This document shows, piece by piece, positions 49,457 to 58,545 of a stretch of DNA of 64,000 nt (the stretch's first letter is position 1; each line of letters starts with the position of its first letter). Both the position numbers and the translations under genes were made by a program. The DNA is from Tardiphaga sp. (GTDB lineage Bacteria; Pseudomonadota; Alphaproteobacteria; Rhizobiales; Xanthobacteraceae). The notes beneath the pieces are model-generated. The model searched no databases. It worked only from the letters and a program-made list of their open reading frames with translations, and had not been told where the DNA came from. The stretch lies in assembly GCA_030147505.1 (NCBI GenBank), contig JASBVG010000068.1, forward strand, positions 44,117-108,116. Direction: 5' to 3'.

Positions 49457-49491
49457 ATGAGGCGCATCGTCACACGGTGCGCCTCATTTGC
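49457..49491 (+). terminator. Intrinsic terminator after hflC
   Basis: ATGAGGCGCA/TGCGCCTCAT forms a perfect 10-bp stem with an 11-base loop, followed by TTGCTTTT. It lies about 60 bp after the hflC stop. Confidence 0.82.
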
Positions 49492-49547
49492 TTTTCAGAA
49501 GACTGCGCCAAGAAACGTCAGGGTGCGAAAGTTGGGAGTTGATACCG

Positions 49548-49748
49548 GTGGGGTCCATAGCGTTGACCGACTTCCTCATCGGTTTGGGGATACTGCTTGT
49601 GTTTGAGGGCATTCTGTTTCTCGGTTTTCCCGGTTGGATGCGGCGCGCCATGAAGAGCGCGCTGGCCTCGCCCGACAGCGTGCTGCGGCTGGCCGGCATC
49701 ATCTCCGCCGTGGGCGGCCTGATCCTGATCTGGTTCGTGAGGCGCTAG
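49548..49748 (+). CDS. DUF2065 small membrane protein
   Basis: From a GTG at 49548, preceded by GGGAG, the frame encodes 66 residues with two hydrophobic helices (LTDFLIGLGILLVFEGILFLGF and LRLAGIISAVGGLILIWFV). This is the DUF2065/YjeT pattern often found after hflC. The longer track start adds 20 unrelated residues overlapping the terminator. Function is unknown. Confidence 0.87.
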   Translation: MGSIALTDFLIGLGILLVFEGILFLGFPGWMRRAMKSALASPDSVLRLAGIISAVGGLILIWFVRR

Positions 49749-49947
49749 GCGAGCTCCGCGTCCTGTGCCCAAAAGCGCAGCGCGATCAAGGTGATCGCAA
49801 CTGACCTATCTGCATTCCGCCGCAATCTGCGGCTCAAATAGCGTGACCGAGACCGCCGCCCCAGGTTCCCCCGAGGCTTGCGTAACCGCGTGGTTCGGGC
49901 GCACTCTGCATGCAAATCGCCGACTCTCGTCAGGAGACGTTACCCCT

Positions 49948-51480
49948 ATGTCCATCGCGACCTCCGATCACACGTCACCGCGCCGCGTGCGCAAATACGG
50001 CCTGCGTCCGTTGATGGCGGCGATTGCCGTCGGCACGCTGGTCGGCGTCTCCGCGCTGCCGCTAGCTGCGTCTGCACGCGGTCCCGATGGAATTGCCGAT
50101 GTCGCCGAAAAGGTGATCGACTCGGTTGTCAACATCTCCACCACCTCGACGGTGGAAGCGAAGAATAGCGGCGAGGGCGGCAATCGCGGTGCGATGCCTC
50201 AATTGCCGCCGGGCTCCCCGTTCGAGGAGTTCTTCGAGGACTTCTTCAAGAACCGCGGCGGCCGCGGTGGCGGCGAGAAGGGCGGCGGCGTGCAGCCGCG
50301 CAAAACCAATTCGCTTGGTTCCGGCTTCATCATCGATGCGTCGGGCCTCGTGGTCACCAACAATCACGTCATCGACGGTGCCGACGAGATCACGGTGATC
50401 CAGAACGACGGCACCAAGATCAAGGCGGAGCTCATCGGCGTCGACAAGAAGACCGATCTTGCGCTGCTGAAATTCACGCCGGTGAAGCCGGTGACGGCTG
50501 TGAAGTTCGGCGACAGCGACAAGCTGCGTCTCGGCGAATGGGTGATCGCCATCGGCAACCCGTTCTCGCTGGGCGGCAGCGTCACCGCGGGCATCGTCTC
50601 GGCGCGTAACCGCGATATCAACAACGGCCCCTATGACAGCTACATCCAGACCGATGCCTCGATCAATCGCGGCAATTCGGGTGGCCCGCTGTTCAATCTC
50701 GATGGCGAAGTCGTGGGCGTCAACACGCTGATCATCTCGCCCACCGGCGGCTCCATTGGCCTCGGCTTTGCGGTGCCATCGAAGACGGTGGCGGGCGTGA
50801 TTGATCAGCTCCGTGAATACAAGGAAGTGCGCCGTGGCTGGCTCGGTGTCCGCATTCAGCCGGTCACCGACGAGATCGCCGAAAGCCTCAACATCAAGCC
50901 CGCTCGCGGTGCGCTGATCGCGGGGATCGACGACAAGGGCCCTGCCAAGCCGGCCGGCCTGGAGACGGGCGACGTCGTAGTGAAATTTGACGGCAAGGAC
51001 GTCAAGGAGCCGAAGGATCTCTCGCGCGCCGTCGCGGCCACCGCGGTCGGCAAGGCCGTGGACGTGCTGATCATCCGCAAGGGCAAGGAGGAGACCAGGA
51101 AGGTGACCCTCGGCCGCCTTGAGGACGACAAGCCGGTGCAGGCTTCGCTGAAGGCGGCGCCGGAAGCCGAGAAGCCTGCGACGCAGAAGGCGCTCGGTCT
51201 TGATCTGACCGGGCTCAGCAAGGAGCTGCGCACCAAGTACAAGATCAAGGACAGCGTGAAGGGCGTGGTCGTCACCGGCGTGGACAGCGGCTCGGATGCC
51301 GCCGACAAGCGCCTCTCGGCCGGCGACGTCATCGTCGAAGTCGCGCAGGAAGCGGTGACCAATGCCGCAGACGTCAAGAAGCGTATCGATGCCGTGAAGA
51401 AAGATGGCAAGAAGTCGGTGCTGCTGCTGGTCTCGAACGGCGAAGGCGAGCTGCGTTTCGTTGCGTTGAGCGTGCAGTAA
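49948..51480 (+). CDS. degP: Periplasmic serine protease/chaperone DegP (Do family)
   Basis: This HtrA-type protease degrades or refolds misfolded envelope proteins. The 510-residue protein has a signal segment (LMAAIAVGTLVGVSALPLAASA). The catalytic triad is visible as NNHVIDGADE (His), KKTDLALLKF (Asp) and INRGNSGGPLFN (Ser). Two PDZ domains follow. The ATG at 49948 with an upstream AGGAG is preferred. The hflKC-DUF2065-degP order is conserved and forms a membrane protein quality-control block. Confidence 0.95.
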   Translation: MSIATSDHTSPRRVRKYGLRPLMAAIAVGTLVGVSALPLAASARGPDGIADVAEKVIDSVVNISTTSTVEAKNSGEGGNRGAMPQLPPGSPFEEFFEDFFKNRGGRGGGEKGGGVQPRKTNSLGSGFIIDASGLVVTNNHVIDGADEITVIQNDGTKIKAELIGVDKKTDLALLKFTPVKPVTAVKFGDSDKLRLGEWVIAIGNPFSLGGSVTAGIVSARNRDINNGPYDSYIQTDASINRGNSGGPLFNLDGEVVGVNTLIISPTGGSIGLGFAVPSKTVAGVIDQLREYKEVRRGWLGVRIQPVTDEIAESLNIKPARGALIAGIDDKGPAKPAGLETGDVVVKFDGKDVKEPKDLSRAVAATAVGKAVDVLIIRKGKEETRKVTLGRLEDDKPVQASLKAAPEAEKPATQKALGLDLTGLSKELRTKYKIKDSVKGVVVTGVDSGSDAADKRLSAGDVIVEVAQEAVTNAADVKKRIDAVKKDGKKSVLLLVSNGEGELRFVALSVQ

Positions 51481-51498
51481 GGTCCGACACGCGTCGTC

Positions 51499-51600
51499 TG
51501 TCATCCCTGCGAAAGCAGGGATCCAGTAGACACTGGCGCTGAGGTTCTATCGCTGACGCCGGTGTTTACTGGATCGCCCGGTCAAGCCGGGCGACGACAA
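51499..51600. repeat. Palindromic intergenic repeat (copy 2, inverted)
   Basis: TCATCCCTGC/GCAGGGAT and GATCGCCCGG/CCGGGCGA hairpins flank CCAGT...ACTGG. This is the reverse orientation of the element at 7177-7275, about 44 kb away. It lies between the convergent degP and serB genes. Confidence 0.85.
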
Positions 51601-51617
51601 GGACGCTTAACTGAAGT

Positions 51618-52520
51618 TCAACTCACAAACTCGCCGCGCTTATACCCCTGCGCAAACAACAGCGCGCTGAGATCGCCGAAATCGATCCGTCCATGCGCTG
51701 CCGCAGCCACGGCCGGCTTGGCGTGATAGGCGACACCGAGCCCCGCATCCTGGATCATCGCCAGATCGTTGGCGCCGTCGCCGACGGCCAGCGTATCGAG
51801 ATTGTCGAGATCGAAACTCTCGCGCAGCTCCACCAATGCCGCGAGCTTGGCGGCCTTGCCGAGGATTGGCTCGGCGACGGTGCCGGTGAGCTTGCCGTCC
51901 TGCACATGCAGTTCGTTGGCGCGGTTCTCCTGAAAGCCGACCAGCTCCGCCACCTTGGCGGTGAACAGCGTGAAACCGCCGGAGACGAGGCAGGTATAGG
52001 CGCCATTGGCGCGCATGGTCTGCACCAGGGCGCGGCCGCCCGGCGTCAGCGTGATCCGCTCGGCCAGGACCTCGTCGACCACCGTGACGGGCAGGTCTTT
52101 CAGCAGCGCCACGCGCTCGCGCAGCGCCGGCTCGAATTCGATCTCGCCGCGCATGGCGCGTTCGGTGATCGCGGCCACATGGGCCTTGAGGCCGGCGAAA
52201 TCGGCGAGTTCGTCGATGCATTCCTGGCCGATCATGGTGGAATCCATGTCGGCGAGAAAAAGCTTCTTGCGCCGATCGAGCACAGGCTGCACCACCACAT
52301 CGATCGGCATGTCGCCCCGCGCGGCGCGCAGGCGGTCGGCAAAGATGATCTGGTCGGTGGTGCTGTTGTTCTCGGGAGCGAACAGGATGTCGGCGGCGAC
52401 GCCGTCGTCCAGCCAGTGCACTTCGGTATCGCCCGGCAGGATCGCGCGCAGACCGTCGAGTACCGTGCTATCGAGAGCGGGACCCGAGGGATTGCAGATC
52501 AGGGTGGCGACGAGAGACAT
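51618..52520 (-). CDS. serB: Phosphoserine phosphatase SerB
   Basis: SerB performs the last step of serine synthesis. The HAD motif I is [20 protein letters not shown]. Motif II is in [11 protein letters not shown] and motif III/IV in [27 protein letters not shown]. The ATG at 52520 gives 300 residues with an N-terminal ACT-like region. It is divergent from miaA with only 3 bp between start codons. Confidence 0.95.
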   Translation of the reverse strand: MSLVATLICNPSGPALDSTVLDGLRAILPGDTEVHWLDDGVAADILFAPENNSTTDQIIFADRLRAARGDMPIDVVVQPVLDRRKKLFLADMDSTMIGQECIDELADFAGLKAHVAAITERAMRGEIEFEPALRERVALLKDLPVTVVDEVLAERITLTPGGRALVQTMRANGAYTCLVSGGFTLFTAKVAELVGFQENRANELHVQDGKLTGTVAEPILGKAAKLAALVELRESFDLDNLDTLAVGDGANDLAMIQDAGLGVAYHAKPAVAAAAHGRIDFGDLSALLFAQGYKRGEFVS

Positions 52521-52523
52521 GAC

Positions 52524-53432
52524 GTGAGTTCCAGGCCGGATAACAGAGCGCTGCTTATCGCAGGGCCGACCGCGAGCGGCAAGTCGGCGCTGGCGCTGGC
52601 CGTGGCGCGCGCGCAGGACGGCGTGGTCATCAATACCGACAGCATGCAGGTCTATCGCGACCTCTCCGTGCTCACCGCCCGACCGACCCCGGAGGAGGAG
52701 GCGCAGGCCCCGCACCGCCTCTATGGCACCGTGGATGCGGCGGTGAATTTTTCCGCCGGCGCATGGGTGGATGCGGCGCGCGACGTGCTGAATGAGGTGA
52801 GGGCGGCGGGCAAGCTGCCGATCTTCATCGGCGGCTCCGGCCTCTATTTCAAGGCGCTGACGCGCGGTCTCTCCGCGGTACCGCCGGTGCCTGATGCCGT
52901 GCGCGACGATGTTCGCACGCGCCTTGAACGTATTGGCCCGGAAGCGCTGCATGCGGAGCTCGCGACACGCGATCCCGTCTCCGCCGCTAAACTCAATCTG
53001 CGCGACCGCACCCGCATCGCCCGTGCGCTGGAAGTGATCGAAGCCACCGGCCGCGCGCTAACGGACTGGCACAATGATGCGCTACCGCCGCTGCTGCCAC
53101 CGGATGGCACCACCGCTGTGTTCCTCGCGCCGGATCGCGACGAGTTGTACGCCCGCATCGACGCCCGCTTCGTGCGGATGCTGGACGAGGGCGCGCTCGA
53201 TGAAGTCGAGGCGCTGGCCGCCCGCGGTCTCGATCCGTTGCTGCCGGCCATGAAAGCCCATGGCGTGCCGGCATTGATCAATTACCTACGCGGCGAGATG
53301 TCGCGCGAGGAGGCTTGTGCGATAGGGCAGGCCGATACGCGTCACTATGCGAAGCGACAGTTCACATGGTTCCGGCATCAGTTGCCGGAGTTCGAATGGA
53401 TGACGCCGGAGGAGGCGAAGGCTGCGTTATAG
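52524..53432 (+). CDS. miaA: tRNA dimethylallyltransferase MiaA
   Basis: MiaA isopentenylates A37 of tRNAs reading UNN codons. The P-loop [19 protein letters not shown] opens the protein. [20 protein letters not shown] and [16 protein letters not shown] are family motifs. The GTG at 52524 gives 302 residues; the 579-residue track ORF is mostly antisense of serB. In this group an ilv biosynthetic locus commonly follows, which fits the ilv leader 1 kb downstream. Confidence 0.93.
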   Translation: MSSRPDNRALLIAGPTASGKSALALAVARAQDGVVINTDSMQVYRDLSVLTARPTPEEEAQAPHRLYGTVDAAVNFSAGAWVDAARDVLNEVRAAGKLPIFIGGSGLYFKALTRGLSAVPPVPDAVRDDVRTRLERIGPEALHAELATRDPVSAAKLNLRDRTRIARALEVIEATGRALTDWHNDALPPLLPPDGTTAVFLAPDRDELYARIDARFVRMLDEGALDEVEALAARGLDPLLPAMKAHGVPALINYLRGEMSREEACAIGQADTRHYAKRQFTWFRHQLPEFEWMTPEEAKAAL

Positions 53433-53518
53433 GAGGATATGGCACAACTCGAAATTTACGTTCGGTTATGATTGAAAACGGGCGTTCTCGCTTTTAGGTT
53501 GTTTGTCGGGGGGCTGGA

Positions 53519-54205
53519 ATGCTGCTCATGAAATTCGTTGGCTGTTTGCTGGTCGCGATGTGGAGCTTGCTGGGAGCAGCCTGCGCCGAAGACCCTAACG
53601 CTGCCATGGCGCGGCTTCTGAAAGGCAAATCCGTTACGTTGATTATGCCGGTTTTCAGTCAGTTGGTGCGAACCAGCTATCCCGACGGCTTTGTACCTGG
53701 TTTCGAGAAAGCCCAGCCGCCACATTATGTGCTCGAACTCGTGCCCTCGGGTGAGAACGTTAATAACTGGACGCAGATGTTCACAGTGAGCGGTGTCAAG
53801 GGTCTTGCTTCTCAGCCGCAGGTCACACCCAAGCTATTCCTTGATCGCGTGGCTGACGGTTTCAAACGAGCATGTCCTTCGTCCTTCAGCTCACAGGTTG
53901 TCAGCGAAGACAAGATCAGTGGCTTCGATGCGTTCGCGGCTGTGATATCCTGCGGGGTGTCGCCCAGCACTGGCGGAAAGACGAGCGAAACCGCGCTGAT
54001 CGTCGCCATCAAGGGGCAGGCGGACCTCTATACGATCCAATGGGCCCAGCGAGCGTCCCCATCACCAGCACCAATTCTGATCGATCCGAAGAAATGGACT
54101 GCCCTCTATAAGAAAATGGGACCGATCACGCTCTGTCCTATCATTACCGGCGAAAAGGCGCCTTATCCGAGTTGCACCGGATCTGGCACAAAAGCTGCGG
54201 GATGA
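53519..54205 (+). CDS. Secreted hypothetical protein
   Basis: The 228-residue product begins with a signal peptide (MKFVGCLLVAMWSLLGAACAEDP). It contains four or more cysteines and no motif that was recognised. The segment WTQMFTVSGVKGL and the C-terminal MGPITLCPIITGEKAPYPSC suggest a folded, disulfide-bonded periplasmic protein. It is the last chromosomal gene before the ilv leader and the ICE. Confidence 0.75.
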   Translation: MLLMKFVGCLLVAMWSLLGAACAEDPNAAMARLLKGKSVTLIMPVFSQLVRTSYPDGFVPGFEKAQPPHYVLELVPSGENVNNWTQMFTVSGVKGLASQPQVTPKLFLDRVADGFKRACPSSFSSQVVSEDKISGFDAFAAVISCGVSPSTGGKTSETALIVAIKGQADLYTIQWAQRASPSPAPILIDPKKWTALYKKMGPITLCPIITGEKAPYPSCTGSGTKAAG

Positions 54206-54294
54206 CGGGTGCATGGCAGCCTCTGCGATTTTGGTTGTCGCTCTTTGTCTCTGGCCGACATAGCCTCCCGAAAGCATGAACCTGCCGGCAAGCC

Positions 54295-54322
54295 TTGACT
54301 TCCCGTTTTTGCCCGCTATGTT
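54295..54322 (+). promoter_or_regulatory. Probable sigma70 promoter of the ilv leader
   Basis: TTGACT (54295-54300) and TATGTT (54317-54322) are separated by 16 bp, about 30 bp before the leader-peptide start. The position fits a promoter for the attenuator transcript. Confidence 0.6.
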
Positions 54323-54354
54323 CCGCGCAAGTTTCGAACTCAAACGACCAAGTC

Positions 54355-54420
54355 ATGCGCAATAAAGTTACAAGCCTCCTTATTATCGTGGTACCCTGGC
54401 GCATCGCCGGGGGTAGCTGA
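54355..54420 (+). CDS. Branched-chain amino-acid (ilv) operon leader peptide
   Basis: This 21-residue ORF, below the track cut-off, reads MRNKVTSLLIIVVPWRIAGG plus a final Ser. It contains consecutive Leu-Leu-Ile-Ile-Val-Val codons, the composition of a leader that senses all three branched-chain aminoacyl-tRNAs. The end of the ORF folds into CCTGGCG/CGCCGGG. The stop overlaps GGGTAGC/GCTACCC. A terminator follows, so this is a peptide-controlled transcription attenuator. The expected downstream gene would be ilvI/ilvB; here an integrase follows. Confidence 0.88.
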   Translation: MRNKVTSLLIIVVPWRIAGGS

Positions 54421-54451
54421 CGGCTACCCACGATCCGAGCGGTGCGCACAG

Positions 54452-54475
54452 GGGTCCTCAACGGGGCCCTTTTTT
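54452..54475 (+). terminator. Attenuator terminator of the ilv leader
   Basis: GGGTCC-TCAACG-GGGCCC followed by TTTTTT forms an intrinsic terminator 31 bp after the leader stop. In starvation the stalled ribosome should favour an alternative structure upstream and permit readthrough. The T-tract is also the proposed ICE attachment site. Confidence 0.85.
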
Positions 54476-54477
54476 AT
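54470..54477. other. Candidate attL of the ICE
   Basis: TTTTTTAT directly follows the attenuator stem. From memory, Tn4371-family elements use a short TTTTTCAT-like core, one base different. The integrase gene begins about 180 bp inside and is read inward, as in that family. The right-hand copy is outside the window, so the exact boundary is unproven. Confidence 0.45.
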
Positions 54478-54652
54478 TTCAGGATGACTCCAGTACCGCA
54501 CTTTGCTGGACTACGCCACAGCCATATACAGCAAGTTTATCAATGACTTAGGCGAGTTCAACATATGCCGGTGCTTTCTGAAACTTGACCCGGCTTCCCT
54601 TCTACTGGCTCCTACGAGGCTCCTGGGAATCGGGTCTTTCCGAGGAGTCATC

Positions 54653-55855
54653 ATGGCTAAGATCAAGCTCACCAAGTCCGCAGTAGATGCGGCACAACCC
54701 CAAGCGCAAGCCATCGAGCTGCGCGATACCCTTGTTCCCGGCTTCCTGTGCAAGATTACGCCGGCCGGTCGCAAGGTGTTCATGCTCCAGTACCGAACCA
54801 ACGCCGGCGAGCGACGCAAGCCGGCCCTGGGCCTGTTCGGCGAGCTGACCGTTGAACAGGCCCGCTCGCTGGCGCAGGAATGGCTGGCCCAGGTGCGCCG
54901 GGGCGGCGATCCGGCAGCGGACAAGGCCGAGGCACGCCAGGCACCCACCGTTGAGGAATTGTGCAAGAAGTTCATGGAGGACTACTCCAAGAAGCGCAAC
55001 AAGCCCAGCACCCGAGTCGGCTATCAAGGCGTCATCGACCGCTGCATCATCCCGCTGCTGGGCCGCAAGAAGGTTCACGACGTGAAGCGGCCGGACGTTG
55101 CCGGGCTGATGGAGAAACTTTCATACAAGCAGACCGAGGCGAACAAGGCGTTCAGCATCCTGCGCAAGATGTTCAACATGGCGGAGGTGTGGGGCTATCG
55201 GCCAGACGGCACCAATCCTTGCCGCCATGTCCCGATGTTCCCTGCCGGCAAGTCCACCCATCTCATCAGCGACGACGACATGGGCAAGCTGTTCCGGCAG
55301 CTCGACAAGATCGAGGTCGAAGGGCTTGAGAACTACGTCATCCCTCTGGCGATTCGCCTGCAATTCGAGTTCGCCGCCCGCCGCTCCGAAATCGTCACGC
55401 TCGAATGGGAATGGGTCGATCTGGAGAATCGGCGCGTCGTCTGGCCCGACAGCAAGACCGGCGGCATGTCCAAGCCCATGAGCGAGGAAGCCTACCGGCT
55501 GCTTTCGACGGCACCGAGACAGGAAGGCAATCCCTATGTGCTGCCGTCGCCACGCCATCCGGCGCAGCACCTGACCACAGGCGAATATTACGGCGGCTGG
55601 TGCCGCGTGCTCAAGGCGGCGGGTGCGACGCACGTGGGGACGCATGGCATCCGCCATCGCTCTGCGACCGACATTGCCAATTCAGGTATCCCGGTCAAGG
55701 TCGGCATGGCGCTGACGGCGCACAAGACCGTCGTGATGTTCATGCGCTATGTCCACACCGAGGACGATCCAGTGCGCGAGGCGGCCGAACTGGTGGCGAA
55801 CCGGCGCAAGGCGATTACCGGCGCCAAGCAGCCTCCTGCGGAGGCGACAGCATGA
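54653..55855 (+). CDS. int: Tyrosine-family integrase of the ICE
   Basis: The 400-residue site-specific recombinase has the N-terminal DUF4102-type arm-binding domain (KLTKSAVDAAQPQAQAIELRDTLVPGFLCKITPAGRKVFMLQY). A SAM-like domain follows, then the catalytic domain with Arg in FEFAARRSEIVTLEWEWVD, HGIRHRSATD and the C-terminal nucleophile Tyr in VMFMRYVHTEDDP. The ATG at 54653 is preceded by GAGGAG. The first 50 residues of the track ORF lie upstream of it and were rejected. The DUF1016 gene overlaps its stop by 4 bp. Confidence 0.93.
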   Translation: MAKIKLTKSAVDAAQPQAQAIELRDTLVPGFLCKITPAGRKVFMLQYRTNAGERRKPALGLFGELTVEQARSLAQEWLAQVRRGGDPAADKAEARQAPTVEELCKKFMEDYSKKRNKPSTRVGYQGVIDRCIIPLLGRKKVHDVKRPDVAGLMEKLSYKQTEANKAFSILRKMFNMAEVWGYRPDGTNPCRHVPMFPAGKSTHLISDDDMGKLFRQLDKIEVEGLENYVIPLAIRLQFEFAARRSEIVTLEWEWVDLENRRVVWPDSKTGGMSKPMSEEAYRLLSTAPRQEGNPYVLPSPRHPAQHLTTGEYYGGWCRVLKAAGATHVGTHGIRHRSATDIANSGIPVKVGMALTAHKTVVMFMRYVHTEDDPVREAAELVANRRKAITGAKQPPAEATA

Positions 55856-56006
55856 CCAGGCGCCGGTCATCCGTGGCATCGCCCGCAGCGCCGTCGGCGC
55901 TGCTGGGCGACATTCGGGTACTGATTGAGGCGGCGCGGCAACGCGCCGCCTCGACGGTGAATAGCGAGCTGACGATGCTCTACTGGCGCATCGGCCAGCG
56001 CATCCA

Positions 56007-56015
56007 CACGCAGGT
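56007..56015. repeat. Target-site direct repeat, left copy
   Basis: CACGCAGGT here is repeated at 58668-58676 on the other side of the IS. If the IS ends are the canonical TG...CA, the duplicated target is the inner CGCAGG (56009-56014 and 58670-58675). Removing one copy plus the IS rejoins the DUF1016 frame as RIHTQVLDGRRG. Confidence 0.88.
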
Positions 56016-56028
56016 GCGTATTCCACGC

Positions 56029-56131
56029 GATGGCGGACACGATTCCATGCTGATGGCGGACAGTGTTCCAGCGTGATGGCGGACAGTGTTCCACGCTGAA
56101 GGCGGACAGCATTCCAAACTGATGGCGGACA
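56029..56131. repeat. Five 23-bp-spaced transposase-binding repeats, left IS end
   Basis: GATGGCGGACA (or GAAGGCGGACA) begins at 56029, 56052, 56075, 56098 and 56121, an exact 23-bp period, each followed by a GTRTTCCA-like tail. IS21 elements carry several such sites at their ends for IstA. Five at one end is a high number. Confidence 0.88.
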
Positions 56132-56197
56132 CCTGCGGGGTGTTCTGAGTGACCCGAACGCGGCATACGCTGCCCGGTTTTTTGACCGGAACCAGCG

Positions 56198-57742
56198 ATG
56201 CCCACACCCAGGGTCACCATGAGCAAACTACGACACACACTGCAACTGCTGCACCGCGGGGCCTTGAGCACCCGTCAAATCGGTGCCGCCCTCGGCATCT
56301 CCAAATCCACTGTCAGCGAGATAGCCAGCTACGCGCGCGTGGCCGGCGTGGACTGGGCACTGGCCCAGAGCCTGAACGACGACGAACTCCAGGCCCGGCT
56401 CTACAAGCCACCCGTGGCGCGCGAGTCCCGGCACCTTGAACCCGACCACGCCCACATCCACCGCGAACTGCGCCGACCTGGCGTGACGCTGCAGTTGCTT
56501 TGGGAGGAATACCAGCAACAGCACAGCGGGCAGGCGTACAAGTACAGCGCCTTCTGCGAGAAGTACAAGGCCTGGGCCCGGCGCCTGCAGCGCTCCATGC
56601 GCCAGACCCACACGGGCGGTGACAAGCTCTTTGTGGACTACGCCGGCCAGACCGTTCCCGTGGTGGATGCCGACACTGGCGAGATACGCCAGGCCCAGGT
56701 CTTCGTGGCCGTGCTGGGCGCATCGAACTACACCTACGCCTGCGCCACCGCCAGCCAGAAGGCCACCGACTGGGTGGCCAGCATCATTAGCGCGCTGGAG
56801 TTCATCGGCGGCGTGCCCCGCCTGCTGGTGCCTGACCAGCCGCGCGCCCTCATGGCCCGACCCGACCGTTACGAGCCCACCGCGCACCGCCTGCTCGAAG
56901 AGCTCTGTGCGCACTACAGCCTGGCCGTGATGCCCGCGCGCCCGGCCAAGCCACGCGACAAACCCAAGGTGGAGGTCGCTGTGCAGGTGGTCGAGCGCTG
57001 GATTCTGGCCAGGCTGCGCCACCAGACCTTCTTCAGCCTGGCCGAGCTCAACCGGGCGATTGCCGCCTTGCTGGTGGACTTGAACCAGCGCGCGTTCAAG
57101 AAGCTGCCGGGCAACCGCACTAGCGCCTTCGCCGAACTCGACCGGCCAGCCCTGCGCCCCCTGCCGCCGGTGCGCATGCCCATCGCGCGCTTCAAACCCG
57201 CCCGCGTCAACATCGATTACCACGTTGAGCTCGATGGCCACTACTACTCGGTGCCCCACGCCCTGGTGGGTGAGCCGGTGGAGTTGCGCATCACGGCCGG
57301 CACGCTCGAAGTCCTGCACGGCAGCAAACGCGTGGCCGCCCACGCCCTCAATCCCCGACGGGGTGCACACACCACCACGCCCGAGCACATGCCGGCCTCG
57401 CACCGGGCGCACCTGCAGTGGACGCCGGCCAAGCTCATCGCCTGGGGTGAGCGCGTGGGCGCGGCCACCGCCGCCGTGGTGCGCTGGCAGATGGAGCACC
57501 GCCAGCATCCCGAGCAGGGTTACCGCTCCTGTCTGGGCCTCATGCGCCTGGGCCGTGAGTACGGGGCTGACCGGCTGGAGGCCGCCTGTGCGCGGGCGCA
57601 GTCGATTCGCTCACCGTCCTACAAGAGCATCGCCTCCATCCTGGGCTGCGGCCTGGACCAGCGGCCGCTGGATGCGCCGATGGCCGCACAGGCGAACCTG
57701 CCGCTGCACGAGAACGTGCGCGGGCCGGGCTACTACCACTGA
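56198..57742 (+). CDS. istA: IS21-family transposase IstA
   Basis: IstA is the DDE transposase. The 514-residue protein has an N-terminal HTH (LSTRQIGAALGISKSTVSEIASYARVAG). The catalytic core has the first Asp in KLFVDYAGQTVPVVD, the second in PRLLVPDQPRALM and the Glu in RDKPKVEVAVQVVERWIL. A C-terminal beta-barrel domain follows (VNIDYHVELDGHYYSVPHALVG). istB follows 36 bp downstream. Confidence 0.94.
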   Translation: MPTPRVTMSKLRHTLQLLHRGALSTRQIGAALGISKSTVSEIASYARVAGVDWALAQSLNDDELQARLYKPPVARESRHLEPDHAHIHRELRRPGVTLQLLWEEYQQQHSGQAYKYSAFCEKYKAWARRLQRSMRQTHTGGDKLFVDYAGQTVPVVDADTGEIRQAQVFVAVLGASNYTYACATASQKATDWVASIISALEFIGGVPRLLVPDQPRALMARPDRYEPTAHRLLEELCAHYSLAVMPARPAKPRDKPKVEVAVQVVERWILARLRHQTFFSLAELNRAIAALLVDLNQRAFKKLPGNRTSAFAELDRPALRPLPPVRMPIARFKPARVNIDYHVELDGHYYSVPHALVGEPVELRITAGTLEVLHGSKRVAAHALNPRRGAHTTTPEHMPASHRAHLQWTPAKLIAWGERVGAATAAVVRWQMEHRQHPEQGYRSCLGLMRLGREYGADRLEAACARAQSIRSPSYKSIASILGCGLDQRPLDAPMAAQANLPLHENVRGPGYYH

Positions 57743-57778
57743 ACTCCAACGTGCAAGCAAACCTAACAAGGAAGAACC

Positions 57779-58516
57779 ATGCTCAACGAACAGACCTTGA
57801 ACCAACTGCGCGCCCTGCGCCTGGACGGCATGGTGGCCGCCCTCAGCGACGCGGCCACCCACATCACGGCCAGCGAGCTGCCCTTTGAACAACGCCTGGC
57901 GCTGCTGGTGCAGCGCGAGGTGGACTGGCGTGACAGCAAGCGCCTGGAGCGCCTGTTGAAGGCGGCCCGCCTGAAGGTCTCCAGTGCCTGCCTGGAGGAC
58001 ATCGACTGGCGCGCCAGCCGGGGCCTGAGCCGAGAGGTCATCACCAGCCTGGCCGGCGGGGACTGGCTGCGCCATGGCCACAACGTGCTGCTCACCGGCG
58101 CCACCGGGTGCGGCAAGACGTGGCTCGCCTGCGCACTGGGGCAGCAGGCCGCGCGCCTGGGCTTCTCGGTGCTCTACACCCGCGCGCCACGGCTGCTGCA
58201 GGAGCTGCACGTGGCCCACGGCGATGGCAGCCTGGGCAAACGGCTGGCGCAACTGGCGCGGCTGGACCTGCTCATCCTGGACGACTTCGGCATCGCGCCG
58301 ATTGCCGCGCACGAGCGAAACGACCTGCTGGAATTGCTGGACGACCGGGTGGGCACGCGCTCGACGCTCATCACCAGCCAGTTGCCGGTGACGGCCTGGC
58401 ACGCCTGGCTGGACGAGCCCACGCTGGCCGACGCCATCCTGGACCGCATCGTGCACGGCTCGCACAAGATAGCCCTCAAGGGCGAGTCGATGCGCAAGCT
58501 CACCAAGGCCGTCTGA
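57779..58516 (+). CDS. istB: IS21-family AAA+ helper IstB
   Basis: IstB is the DnaC-like ATPase that selects target DNA and stimulates IstA. Walker A is [18 protein letters not shown] and Walker B is [13 protein letters not shown]. Its length of 245 residues is normal. An AAGGAAG ribosome binding site precedes the ATG. Confidence 0.95.
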   Translation: MLNEQTLNQLRALRLDGMVAALSDAATHITASELPFEQRLALLVQREVDWRDSKRLERLLKAARLKVSSACLEDIDWRASRGLSREVITSLAGGDWLRHGHNVLLTGATGCGKTWLACALGQQAARLGFSVLYTRAPRLLQELHVAHGDGSLGKRLAQLARLDLLILDDFGIAPIAAHERNDLLELLDDRVGTRSTLITSQLPVTAWHAWLDEPTLADAILDRIVHGSHKIALKGESMRKLTKAV

Positions 58517-58545
58517 GCCGGCCGCGCCGACCGCCATTCCACGCT

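Noticed and set aside
54206-54480. tRNA or tmRNA gene as the ICE integration site
   Set aside because: No cloverleaf, CCA end or tRNA-like T-arm was found; the structures there are explained by the ilv leader and terminator.
56029-56131. Possible CRISPR-like array because of regular 23-bp spacing
   Set aside because: The repeats are contiguous variants without unique spacers and lie at an IS21 end with matching copies at the other end.
56228-57508. 426-residue minus-strand ORF in the IS element
   Set aside because: Antisense of istA, with no recognisable domain.
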